54,662 nucleotides of DNA from Phoronis australis (Eukaryota > Phoronida > Phoronidae), in contig NMRA01000578.1 in the NCBI GenBank assembly GCA_002633005.1, positions 142,067 to 196,728 on the forward strand. The letters run 5' to 3'. A program made the position numbers and the translations under genes. Shown here one piece after another: positions 10,872 to 20,566 of this stretch. Position 1 is the stretch's first letter. Each line of letters starts with the position of its first letter. Under the pieces are notes generated by a model that saw only the letters and a list, made by a program, of their open reading frames with translations, made no database searches and was not told where the DNA came from.

Positions 10872-11007
10872 CTTTCCTGTTACCCCAATTCATTAGTCAT
10901 TCTTTGCAGTATTTCACACCCGCCGTGTCTCACTGTGTGTGTCGTCAGCTTATACTCTGTGGTGGCATTACTGCGTCATTTTATCTTCACTTGAAAATGA
11001 AACAAGT

Positions 11008-11373
11008 ATGTTTCGAAATATCGTGTGTCTTTTAATTATGTCGCTAGGTCAGTTACTGTATCTATGTTCAGTAGAGAGTAGAGTTTTGTTCAGAAAGTAT
11101 GAACGCAACGGAATAAAGACCGTGAACAATGAAAAGTGTCGTGCATTCAACAAATTCTGTATAACAGAAAACTTGCTCCCGAAGTACAGTCATATGTTGA
11201 ACATAAACAGCCATACTTGTCATCGTACAAAACGTGGATTGGAGGCCAAGACATCGCCATTTAGTTTTATTGAAGGCAAAGAGATTTATACCTGCTGCGT
11301 TTTCGGGTTCAGATATTTCAGAGACGTTTGGGTACAAGAACAATCATTTGAAAGCTTTTTTTTACTGAACTGA
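11008..11373 (+). CDS. Doubtful 121-residue secreted Cys-containing ORF
   Basis: ATG at 11008 opens a frame with a plausible signal peptide (MFRNIVCLLIMSLGQLLYLC) and five later cysteines (C-x6-C, C-H, C-C). A TKRG dibasic site separates the two halves, and the frame stops at 11371-11373. It begins about 140 bases after the Penelope-like nuclease, and the bases around its ATG may be the 3' region of that element. The opposite strand is also open over much of it. I do not recognise a family. Either a small secreted protein gene or a chance frame; I favour chance. Confidence 0.2.
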   Translation: MFRNIVCLLIMSLGQLLYLCSVESRVLFRKYERNGIKTVNNEKCRAFNKFCITENLLPKYSHMLNINSHTCHRTKRGLEAKTSPFSFIEGKEIYTCCVFGFRYFRDVWVQEQSFESFFLLN

Positions 11374-12158
11374 ACACACCAAGTGTACTCAAACGTTTAT
11401 CCAGTGAAAGCTTGATCTATTTCCAATTATACTTCAAGCTATGTCGTAGTAAGAACAGATAGGTCGCATTTTCACTTCCTTATCACTTGTATATAGACTG
11501 CCACCATAACAGGAGAACGTTCCGTAGACCTAATTTCTCTCATAGGAAACCAAGATCTCTGAAGACTTTGCAAACTTATCACCGAGTGAAAAGCGAGTGT
11601 TTCACGAGCCGTGTGCTTTTGCCCTAGCAACTTGAAAACGAACGGCCACTGAAGTGATTGATCGCGAGGTTTGAGTTTTTGAATTCTGTGTCTCCTTTCC
11701 ACAAGGGAACACGATTCGCCACGAGTGAAAGCTAATGTCTTCATTTGTGACCTACGGAACTTAATCCAGATTGAGTGAGCGCACAATATGACCACTATCT
11801 TGGGACACACGCGTGAAGTACAAATGGCGATTGCTATTAGTTCTTGATTACTATTTTTCTGTAGAAGCAATCATTCTGCTTGGTTCCTATATATGGGTGG
11901 ACATGTTGAGCATTTGTTTCTTACCGAACCAAAGACATCCAAAGTTGCGCTTAAGGAGTCGCGCATTTTGCCTCTCGTCCAAATGGTCCTTTTCTATTTT
12001 ACAAATAAATTGAAACTTTCATATTACATATAAATCGAAGTTTTGTGAGTATGATTTGTTCTTAAGATTATAGAATGTTGACATGTTCTAAACCTTTTTT
12101 ATGGATTAGCCAAAGCGTGTATTTTGGCACTCCCTCTGACCAATGAGTTGTACCTAGC
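11374..12158. other. Unassigned stretch with a long minus-strand frame
   Basis: A 132-codon minus-strand frame (11870-11472) is rich in Arg, Ser and Gln and matches nothing I know. It has no signal peptide or splice sites of quality. Probably a random or repeat-derived frame. Otherwise nothing is visible. Confidence 0.4.
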
Positions 12159-12310
12159 GTGCGCTCAGTAATGCTAGGACTTACGCTAAGGCCCAGCTAA
12201 AATCTAGCCAAAGTTGTCACGTGATCTCACTTAAAATACACGGCAATATCTCACGTAATCTCGCGAAGTCTTGCTTTTTAAGGAGGTCCTAGCGTTACTG
12301 AACGGGAAGC
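12159..12310. mobile_element. MITE family M1 (CGTTCAGTAACGCTAGGACC ends), copy near THAP element 2
   Basis: The left end, GCGCTCAGTAATGCTAGGAC (from about 12161), and right end, GGTCCTAGCGTTACTGAACG (to about 12305), are inverted copies. The interior carries a CACGTGAT block and CGCGAAGTCTTGCTTTTTA, shared with the copy at 24946-25081. About 150 bp, non-coding. It sits 40 bases outside the TTAA of THAP element copy 2. Confidence 0.75.
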
Positions 12311-12346
12311 GGGTACAGCTCATTGCTCTGACGTACTTCACCTTAA

Positions 12347-13647
12347 AGGCGAAGGCAACCTTTTTTCATGTCACTTTTAGCAAAAACAAGGTCTGTTGAT
12401 TATCCCAGACATATTTTTCACTTAATTACAGCTTTTCGTAATTTAATTAATTTATCGTCCTCTATTCCGGAAGTGACGTTTTGGGAGGCAAGCATTTCTC
12501 GCCAATTTCTTTTCATACAGTCTGACTCTGAGAGCAGTCGAGTCAGTCATTGTTCTACCTCGGTTGTGATAAGTTCGATCGTCGTTTGCTTTTGTTTACG
12601 AGTCAGTCAACATGCCACGCTGTTGCTGCGTACCAGGATGTACTCAATATCATCTCACACGCGCTTTGGGTACCGAAGGATGACACACTTCGCCGTACTT
12701 GGCTAGCTCGCTCGTGTGAAGAACGCAGCGCTACCCGTTCACGCAAACGCACAAAGCAGTGGCAAGCATTTTCAGCTGTCAGATTACGACAGAGATATGT
12801 ACGCTGAATTGATGAAGGTCCCTGCGAAACAACGCCTGAAGAAGGGGTCCATACAGTCGCTGTTGATTCCCGGCAGTGCCCCGTCGCCACCCCCGAGAAG
12901 TGCGTTTTTGAAGCGAGAAGCCTCGCAAGCTGTGGCCACTATATACAGTGACTGGAGGCACTTCATCTACTGTTACCCATGCCTCCAAACGTACCCCATA
13001 GCGTGCAATTCCAGGAACTAGTAGTGATTCCCCGTGTGCTGTTGTCTCTAGCCCAGAGCCTGTAAGGAGCCCTGCGCGATGTTGAGTAGTGGGAGTGAAT
13101 ACAGGCCCAGTTTGACCGGCACCCAGTGAAAAGGATAGTTCGTCATCCAATGAACAGATCGGTGAGCCTATAAGTCTGATAAGTTTATTGTGGACTTGTA
13201 TTGGAGCTATTTAGAAGGTGCCACGTGTGTGACGCGGGAGTCGCACGGCGGGATGTAGTTTGGGTGCTCAAGTCACCATCCACTGGGAGTGTGTCGCGGG
13301 ACACTCGGGCAATTGGGACAGTTCTTCCTCTGTACGTGAGACGATAATGAGTACATCTCGGTAGGCAGAAACAGCGTGGCATGTTGACTGACTCGTAAAC
13401 AAAAGCAAACGACGACCGAACTTATCACAACCGAGGTAGAACAATGAGTGACTCGACTGCTCTCACAATCAGACTGTATGAAAAGAAATTGGCGCGAAAT
13501 TCTTGCCTCCCAAAACGTAACTTCCAGAGTAGAGGACGAGAAATTAGTTAAATTACGAAAAGCTGTAAATAAGTGAAAAATATGTATGAGATAATCAACG
13601 AACCCTATTTTTGCTAAAAATGACATGAAAAAAGGTTGCCTTCGCCT
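12347..13647 (+). mobile_element. Kolobok-like TTAA element with THAP gene, copy 2
   Basis: A 1301-bp element flanked by TTAA at 12343-12346 and 13648-13651, with ends AGGCGAAGGCAACCTTTTTT on both strands. Each arm is about 310 bases (12347 to about 12655, and about 13337-13647) and ends just inside the THAP reading frame. It is collinear with copy 1 when that copy is reversed, with few length changes. The right end is only about 200 bases upstream of the Ly6-B start codon, so the element may lie in or next to the promoter of that gene. Non-autonomous: no transposase core. Confidence 0.82.
12612..13250 (+). pseudogene. Decayed THAP-domain gene of copy 2
   Basis: ATG at 12612 reads MPRCCCVPGCTQYHLTRALG, with the THAP zinc cysteines. 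One frame on come the FP-like PKDDTLRRTWLARSCEER block, then KHFQLSDYDRDMYAELMKVP and AKQRLKKGSIQSLLIPG in a third frame, which ends at a stop at 13019-13021. So at least two frameshifts break a single ancestral frame. Copy 1 carries different breaks, which shows the two copies decayed independently from an intact parent. On the opposite arm (minus, from 13382) a second, head-to-head THAP start reads MPRCFCLPRCTHYRLTYRGR and is not followed by the rest of the domain. Confidence 0.72.
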
Positions 13648-13851
13648 TTAAGAAAGTTCGAAGGTCACGTATTATTCGCCGCTGACATGTTTGTGAAAAG
13701 GATAGAACCCGGACACTTCATTTACACGCTTTTGTTAAACAATCGCTGACTCAGGTAGAGGTCATTCACTGGGAGGTCAGTCTCCGTACAAGTGTTGCGA
13801 AATCTATTTTCGTGTCATTCTATTCAAACGGGATACTCAGACGAGGACGAA

Positions 13852-13891
13852 ATGCATACCTCCGTGGTTCTCTGTGTCCTTGCTCTAGTGG
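13852..13891 (+). CDS. Ly6-B exon 1: signal peptide
   Basis: First coding exon of the second Ly6/uPAR gene (joined product 132 residues). It encodes MHTSVVLCVLALV and ends at donor G|GTATGT, phase 1. Length (40 bases), phase and hydrophobic pattern match Ly6-A exon 1. The signal peptide is completed in exon 2 by GMCSA, with likely cleavage after Ala so that the mature protein starts LKCYTC. The start codon lies about 200 bases right of THAP element copy 2, so regulatory sequence must be short, lie inside the element, or lie beyond it. Confidence 0.82.
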
Positions 13892-15656
13892 GTATGTAAA
13901 TCTTGAATTATTTTTTTAAGTTTTCCTTCACAATCTGAATAGTGGGAAACGTAAGTATGAACCTTTGCCTGTGAACGACAGGGTACTGTCTACGCCCATA
14001 GCTTAAAATCAGGCACAAGTGCATGATCTTATTTCCAACAACAGTATCTGTCAATTTTGATAAATTAGTGGCAGTGGCTGTCGCATGGTCCTAAAAATGG
14101 TCATTTTTCAGAAATGTTTTGAACAAAATTGCAATATTGTAACCTTGAATCTAGTCAGTGTTTGTTACTGCCCAATTTACAACAGCAAATGGTCTGGTGT
14201 TAAAAACATCGCCTTTGTTCATCGCAGGTTTATTAATTCGCTCTTTTATTATGTTCTTATTCTTTGATTGAACTGAAAATGTCATTTAGAATAATTCGCC
14301 CGTAGGGGCTCTTCGACGTCCAAACTGCACTAGCAAGTGAAACTAACCGTTCGTGGGCCTGGCCTAAAGCAACGACAACCTGTCGATATTTTTCGCAAGC
14401 CTAGCCTAGAAGTCATTTCTATTACTAGCACGAGATAAGATAAGATCGAGTTTGTTCTGTAACAGTAAGTGGAATAATTCAAAAATTGTTTTTGTCAGAG
14501 GCGCTGGTTTAATACCCCGTTAAGGTGTAATCACTTAATAAAACACAACTGTTACAACACTTCTGTAGTCTGATGCTTTGGCCCGTGTACGTCCTCATCA
14601 CAAACGACGTGGGACGCGGACCTCACTAGTGATACTAAAATATTTTTAAACCGTTCAACTTTTTTGAAGCTGAAAATCAATTGCTGCGTAATGAACATCA
14701 GCCTCTTGCGTGTGTAAAATAAACCTATTTTCTTCCTATAGCATCAGCGATGATAACCTGACGTACATTTTTATTTGGGGAAATCTTTAATGTGATTATA
14801 CTTATCCGACTACGCACAAGCCATTTGCCAATCCCAGTTCGTTCACGGTGTTGTAAACAAACATTTTTGACCTGATATTTAAACAGCCTATTTTTAGCTG
14901 AAGGTGAGTACAACGAAAACACATTACCGCTCCCTTTGTCCACGCGTCGAAATCACATCGACATAAGCGGTTTAATGACTAATGCGACCTATCCCTTATT
15001 GCATCTCAACTTGTGTTACGGTAATATAAACAAAAAGAACCACTTCTCAGTTATCCTGATCAAAATTAATATCTATTTAATACATATTTACAAACATGAT
15101 AACAAGTTAGAATACGCGAAACTTGGGACGAAGACAGGGTCGAACGTCAGCACCAACAGTCCAAAACTTGAAACTTGCGGCGTCTTCATCAGCAAGGCGT
15201 CCTCACGTGTTCCGTCGACTCCACCAGTCCACCAAAATAACACAGTCAAGTTCCTTACACAAGACGCNCCCCCCCCCCCCCCATACACAAGACGTTGCTG
15301 TCCGCACCGTAGCAAAGGCTCGCCACATAAACAAAATAACGCTCGGTATTCAGAAAGTATGAAGAAAACATAAAGTCCAGCCTCAGTGTTCAGATAAATC
15401 CTGACAAACGTCTGCTCACCACTAGAACTCCTCGATAAAACTCAAAACTGTCCCCTAGCGGAAATACCTAACATACCTAACAACTTGTCAGACACGGATC
15501 TAGGAGGGGTTGATGGAGTTCGGACGACCGTCATTTGGCTTCAATCGAGAATCTCAAGCACCCGCCCCCTAACCCATGTTTGAAAGTGGCTCTGCATGTC
15601 CTTCCTTCCACCATCTCCTCTGCTCTGTGTATTACGTGTACAATAATTGTTTGCAG
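13892..15656 (+). other. Ly6-B intron 1
   Basis: Phase-1 intron with donor GTATGT and acceptor TTGCAG. It contains one undetermined base and a poly-C run (15268-15282), and an inverted copy of the repeat terminus CAGACACGGATCTAGGAGGG (from about 15489). Open frames around 14936-15373 span the poly-C run and are not genes. The rest shows nothing recognisable. Confidence 0.65.
15256..15294. repeat. Undetermined base and poly-C run between 11-base direct repeats
   Basis: N at 15268 is followed by 14 C residues to 15282. The string TACACAAGACG occurs immediately on both sides (15256-15266 and 15284-15294). This is what a homopolymer read-through or assembly join would give, although a real duplication is possible. 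Treat coordinates across this point as approximate. Confidence 0.8.
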
Positions 15657-15766
15657 GCATGTGTTCCGCACTGAAGTGCTACACTTGTACGAGCAATGAC
15701 AGGAGAGACTCTTGTTGGACTTGGCCCGCCACAGTCAAATCATCAACTAACTGTTCAGTATGCGCG
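15657..15766 (+). CDS. Ly6-B exon 2: N-terminal half of the LU domain
   Basis: A 110-base exon, acceptor TTGCAG| and donor GCG|GTAAGT; phase 1 in, phase 0 out, exactly as in Ly6-A. It encodes LKCYTC, then DRRDSCWTWP and NC-x2-C, the first five of ten LU cysteines. The paralogous exons agree at CSA, CY-x-C, DRR, CW-x-WP and NC, while the residues between cysteine loops differ. That is the expected pattern for a duplicated three-finger scaffold whose finger loops have diverged. Confidence 0.88.
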
Positions 15767-15856
15767 GTAAGTGATGTTCAGAGTACCCCACGCAGTGACC
15801 TTTTACCTAGAGGACGCTAGCTCAACAGCAGCAGCGGCGCCGGGCTTGTGGCTGCG

Positions 15857-15861
15857 GCAGC

Positions 15862-15949
<88 letters not shown>
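15857..15949. repeat. (CAG)n microsatellite
   Basis: About 31 CAG units with one CAA interruption, starting about 90 bases inside Ly6-B intron 2. It reads as poly-Gln on the plus strand and poly-Ala on the minus strand, giving two misleading open frames. It lies downstream of a perfect GTAAGT donor that agrees with the paralogue, so it is intronic. Confidence 0.92.
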
Positions 15950-15950
<1 letters not shown>

Positions 15951-17746
15951 GTTTACAATGTAGCAAATGAAGATTGTGACAATACATGTCCCTGCTAGTA
16001 TTGTGTGGAAGAACCTCTGGACACATCACTTCTCATGTTGTAAACCTACGGTTAAGATGAACTGTACTGTACGGGTACACCTAAATTGGCTATAAACCAG
16101 CATGCCGTAGAAAAATTTTTGATTTTGACCACGTAGGGTTATGAAATTGATGTCAGTTTTTGTTCCATAGTTAAAACAGATGTTTTCTGGTCTTGGAAAG
16201 AGAAAATTCATTATTGCTGGAGTTCATGCTCGGCGAATCTGAACATGACACGCCGTGACAAGACAACCTGTGGCGCCTGGTCTCCGGCGATGGCCAACCA
16301 TCAACTCTTTCAAAGCCCGGAAATCGCCCCTAATTGTGTCTAATGAACACTTTAATTCAAACTAGTGTCATAATGGCAAGTCATTTAAAGGTTGGTAGTG
16401 ACGAAAGGCGAGTCTATAGCTGCTATAAATCTTCTTTCGTGTGCCCTGCCAGTGACATGGTCTGTCGATGGACTGGACTATAAACACTGCGTGTACAACA
16501 GATATCGTACCTGGTAACAGTAATGTGAATTATACTTCGCAAGTTCCATGGAATCCTTACAAGAGGAAGTAAAATATCATTATGTAATATATGGGCACGG
16601 AAAGGGGGTCTGGAACTGGAGATTTACAAAAAACTTGAAAACTATTGAGAAAAGTTTCAGCAGTATCTCAAACCCCAGTCAAAAGAGCCTCAGGCAGGGT
16701 GGGAGCTAAACCAAAGCCACCAGGGTGATCTGTCCTTGGGAAGATTGTACTGCCAGGTTAAACACTCTTGTAAGGAGGTTAATTAACCCCCTCCAGGAGC
16801 ACTTTGATCACTTTCGAGAGACGTTTTGGCGTTTGTTACGTGTCTGACCTTGTACGTTAAGATCGCGTTATAGAAGAAAAGAAGCCTTTAAACGCCAAAA
16901 CGTTTAATAAGCAGTATACTCTGAATATAGCCGAGGAGTCTGTGTTTGCTCAGGTCCACTTGACAGTGGAAGTTGATCGAAGCTGTCTAGGACCCAGAAA
17001 AATGTCCAATTTTGGCTAATTTCAGAATATCATATCTCAGACATGGCTGACTCGTATGAAACTTTTACATCCCATGCTTTATACACTGTTATCTAAAATT
17101 TTCTTAGAAATATTTTTCTTTAAATTTTCTAGTTTAGCATGAGGGACTGTCAAAAACATGACTTTTCAGATTTTTATGAAAACGAGAAACGATGACTAAT
17201 CTCAAAAAACTGTTTAAAACATTTGTATCAAACTAAATATGACTATATTATTGAAACCGTTTTTTTGCTATGCATGTAAATTTGACTAAAAATACATGCT
17301 CATGTGACCCAATTATTGACGGATTACCGTACGGTAATACAAAAACAAAATTAAATTCTACAGACTTCCAGTTTCAGAAACGGAATGTTTTTATTGAATT
17401 AAAATCTGTAAATTTGTAGATACTTGGCTAAATATAGGACGAAAATGTCGGAGAACTTTGCTCATTCATGGTCAAGATCAATTACCTTAGTTGATTCTCG
17501 CCTGCCCCCATTCGACAGATTTTGAGACAAGACGTCATGTTCTTCTGGCAGGCAGCCAGAGCCCTTCCTCTAGAAGCTGATAGTTTTGCTAAAGATGCTG
17601 GCTTTTAACGAGAAGTATCAAAATTCAAAACAAAAGTCACCCCACAACAAGTTGTACATGGGATGACTGTCCATGCAGCGCAATAAATTTTTTATATATT
17701 TCATCACAAAACTCGAAAGTCATGTGTATTTTACTTTTCGTTGTAG
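15950..17746 (+). other. Remainder of Ly6-B intron 2
   Basis: Ends at acceptor TTGTAG (17741-17746). Around 16820-16905 the strings ACGTTTTGGCGTTT and AAACGCCAAAACGT form an inverted pair about 60 bases apart, possibly the ends of a small element. No exon-like sequence is seen. Confidence 0.55.
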
Positions 17747-17995
17747 ACTCGTCGCACATTCCAGTCGGGCGGCGCAGGCAGCGACACAATCGTTCGGGAA
17801 TGTCTGAATGAATGCAAGGATGTTCCGGGCATGAACGTGAACGGCGTATCCTTCGCCATGAAGTGCTGTCACAAAGACAACTGTAATACAGAGCTACCAC
17901 CGATCCAAGTGTCAGTTTCCTCAGCATCACCAGTTCAGCAAGTTTCGTTGTCTGTGCTGTTCCTCAGTGCACTCTACAGCATTGTGTGTGAATGA
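17747..17995 (+). CDS. Ly6-B exon 3: C-terminal half of the LU domain and GPI signal
   Basis: Terminal exon, phase 0, stop at 17993-17995. It supplies the last five LU cysteines (E-C-x3-C...K-C-C-x4-N-C) with the signature CCHKDNCN, completing the canonical ten. A Ser/Ala/Pro-rich stretch (VSVSSASPVQQ) follows and would hold the GPI omega site. A hydrophobic end (VSLSVLFLSALYSIV) serves as the attachment signal. The region between the sixth cysteine and CC differs in sequence and length from Ly6-A, so finger 3 has diverged most. Unlike the older exons, it begins TRR, as Ly6-A begins TAR, supporting the same intron position. No canonical AATAAA is close to the stop; one occurs near 18394. Confidence 0.88.
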   Translation, partial: TRRTFQSGGAGSDTIVRECLNECKDVPGMNVNGVSFAMKCCHKDNCNTELPPIQVSVSSASPVQQVSLSVLFLSALYSIVCE

Positions 17996-19082
17996 ACTTG
18001 GGTGACCTTTGCAAGCTGAGACATTACTAGAGCGATGCGCACGCATCTATAACTTTGGCACGTCAAGCGCTCAACGACGTTCATACATTATGAGCGCCGT
18101 TTTTGGGGTTTCTCAATTCTTTCGTTAAATATATTTGTTATCATGACGTGGCATTGCAATGGTGTTGGTCTTTTTACTGTGACCGAAACTCATCGGCGAA
18201 TTGTTAAAACTAATTGGAAAACTACATAATTATATGCATCGATTCTTATAATGAATAACAAAGCTTGGAAATGGGACTCCTTCTTTACTTGTATACGAAC
18301 ATTTTTATTAAACCAGATGCATTTTATCAGCTATCTGATAAAAGATTTTTTCAGTTGTAAGCACAAACTAATTGTGCAAAAAACAATGGACTAATAAATA
18401 CGTGTTAATTACATACACGATTATTGCTGTGGGATTTTTAAGATGGGCATTTACTGAATCTACTGCTGATGAGTTAAGCAGATAGTGGAAACACAATAAT
18501 GCTTTCATGGAACTCAACTGCGGGTAGAAGTTTTTCCCGTATCACCGGGTAAGCAACTCCTTTCGTCACAGGGAACTTATTGCGTGCAGTAACAAGAAAG
18601 AAAATTTATTACCGGAAAATCGTCAGCGTGACAAAATGTTTTGCAAGGTAAACCATAAAATATAGTAGCATGAGACGGACTTCAAGATGTGCAAATTTTT
18701 CATAAATTGGCTTTAGGAATTCGAAATTGGTCCGTCTTTTGCCGATAGTATGTCAAATTCAAGTACATAAATAAGATGTTTATAAAATTTCAAGGCTTTT
18801 AATACAATGTATGCTGCTTGAAACTTTAATCTATTTGTTTTTTCCGAAAAAAATCATCAAATGTAAGAATTTTAATGGCAACGGTAGTTACACAGATGAA
18901 AAACACAGTTACGTCACTGCCGTATTGCAGCAAGTGTGAAAAAAATAGTTACCTATCAACCTAACACTCCGAAGAATAAAGCTAGAGACTCTGGAGACAA
19001 GAATGGGGTGAAAAGAATGGTAAAAACAATACCTGAAGCATCCAGTAGTGTCACAGATACCTCGTGGACGTGAAACGTGGGT

Positions 19083-19206
19083 AGCATTCAATAACGCTAA
19101 GACCTCGCTCGAAAAGTAAGACTTCACGAGATTACGCGAGATATTGCCATTTATTTTCAATGAAAGCACGTGATTTTGGCTAGATTTTCTCGCTGCGAGC
19201 CAGCTA
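19083..19206 (-). mobile_element. MITE family M1, truncated copy
   Basis: Starts GCATTCAATAACGCTAAGACCTCGCT, the reverse complement of the 3' end of the family, and carries the interior CGCGAGAT / CACGTGAT and GGCTAGATTTT blocks seen at 12159-12310. The second terminus is lost in a GC-rich end near 19200. Confidence 0.6.
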
Positions 19207-19949
19207 CTGATCTCTACTTTATTCATAATTTGTATTTTGGGTGGTGAGAATTGACTTAAACCTGATTGGATTGCATGTGCCTTGAGAATATTTCGCGCAA
19301 AAGACTTTTTGATCTATATATTTTTTCAATACATTTGAGCCTCCTTCTTAAGCCCATTACTTGTCTGACTGCCGACAAACTACATGTTGCAGTGGACTCA
19401 TTCTTTAAATTCCGGTGCAAGTAAGTGACGAGTCACGTGCTGCTTTCCGTCATATTGTCTACACGTCATCACCTTATCTGCAATGTCACCTGGTGTTAAC
19501 GAGTCCCAACCGCCCCAAAATGTATTTTTATAAAGATCAGCATTGCCGAATTTCAACGTGCCATTCATTCATGTCAGTGACAACAACACGATGAAAACAC
19601 ACGAGAAACGTCATCATGGGGTGTATCATTGTATCCGCCTTTGTTGAGAATCTAAAATGTGTTTCGAACCCTCCATCACGGCAGAAATAATTCCTGGTCC
19701 AGACTGGACCGTTCAGGGCATTGGCAGGTAAGAAAGTGTAAATGTAGAGTTTGGATAGGTATAATGCAACAACGGATTCTTTTCGGTGTGTTTCTGACTA
19801 GAACCGATATCCTAGGTTTCTGATGATGCTTCATTGACACTGTTACCGCCGTGAAGCCACCTGACAGAACCACAAATGGCCCTGTTGCAATATCTGTTGT
19901 TACAAGTTTTCAAGTGTTTGAGCCCATTCACATCAACTGAGCTTTCTTC

Positions 19950-20130
19950 AAATGACAGATTAACTCGAATAGCATAGTAATATGCTTGTCTTTTGTATTT
20001 GAAATGCAGTGTCACGATTAGGTTCGCTGGTAAGCTATTCCATAGTTGTCTTTCACTCGATTGGATAGAATGAAGTTTTGTGTGTGCCACAAATGGGCTG
20101 TATGGAAATAAAAATACACGAGTCTTGTCG
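19950..20130 (-). mobile_element. Possible non-LTR retrotransposon 3' coding relic
   Basis: The minus-strand frame contains SSERQLWNSLPANLIVTLH, resembling the R-x-W-N-S-L-P motif near the end of many LINE reverse transcriptase ORFs. The match is short and no other RT motif is nearby. Confidence 0.3.
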
Positions 20131-20548
20131 GCGAGATCACGTCTTCGTAAGTCTCATATACGGTCACCAAAGATCTACAGTTTTATTTGATAATTCATAT
20201 GATATATTAGTAAGGAGAAAATGTTTACGACACGTTCGGAAGATGACTTTATTTCAGTTTCAGTTGAGCATGTTCATTATGTATTACGTATTTCCCGGGG
20301 CGTGTTTTCAGGTGATCGTGAGGTGAACCCCGCAAGCACTCTTCTAGTTTGTTCTCCGAAAATCGTTAATCTGCACTGTGAGGGTCTCAACCTCGTGAAA
20401 AAAGCATCTGTCTGGTTTCCTTAACAACGAATGTTTGTTGGCCAAGACGGAAGGCGGCCTTTGCGTTTACATTTCCCGAGACCTGAGGCTGGAAGTAATA
20501 ACGTGATAGACATTTGGGAACTATCCATTATAACACGAGGCACTTTAA

Positions 20549-20566
20549 TGCCACCAGGTGGCGCTT
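20549..20566 (+). promoter_or_regulatory. CTCF-core-like motif
   Basis: TGCCACCAGGTGGCGCTTG matches the animal CTCF core CCACNAGGNGGCGC at every fixed position. Chance occurrence in a 54-kb window is low but not negligible. Binding is inferred only from sequence; the species must have CTCF (known in most bilaterians) for it to matter. Confidence 0.4.

Noticed and set aside
11472-11870. 132-codon minus-strand gene
   Set aside because: No signal peptide, motif or splice context; composition does not suggest a conserved protein.
15771-15998. Poly-Gln (and antisense poly-Ala) protein
   Set aside because: CAG microsatellite inside Ly6-B intron 2; the exon 2 donor GTAAGT, matched by the paralogue, lies upstream.
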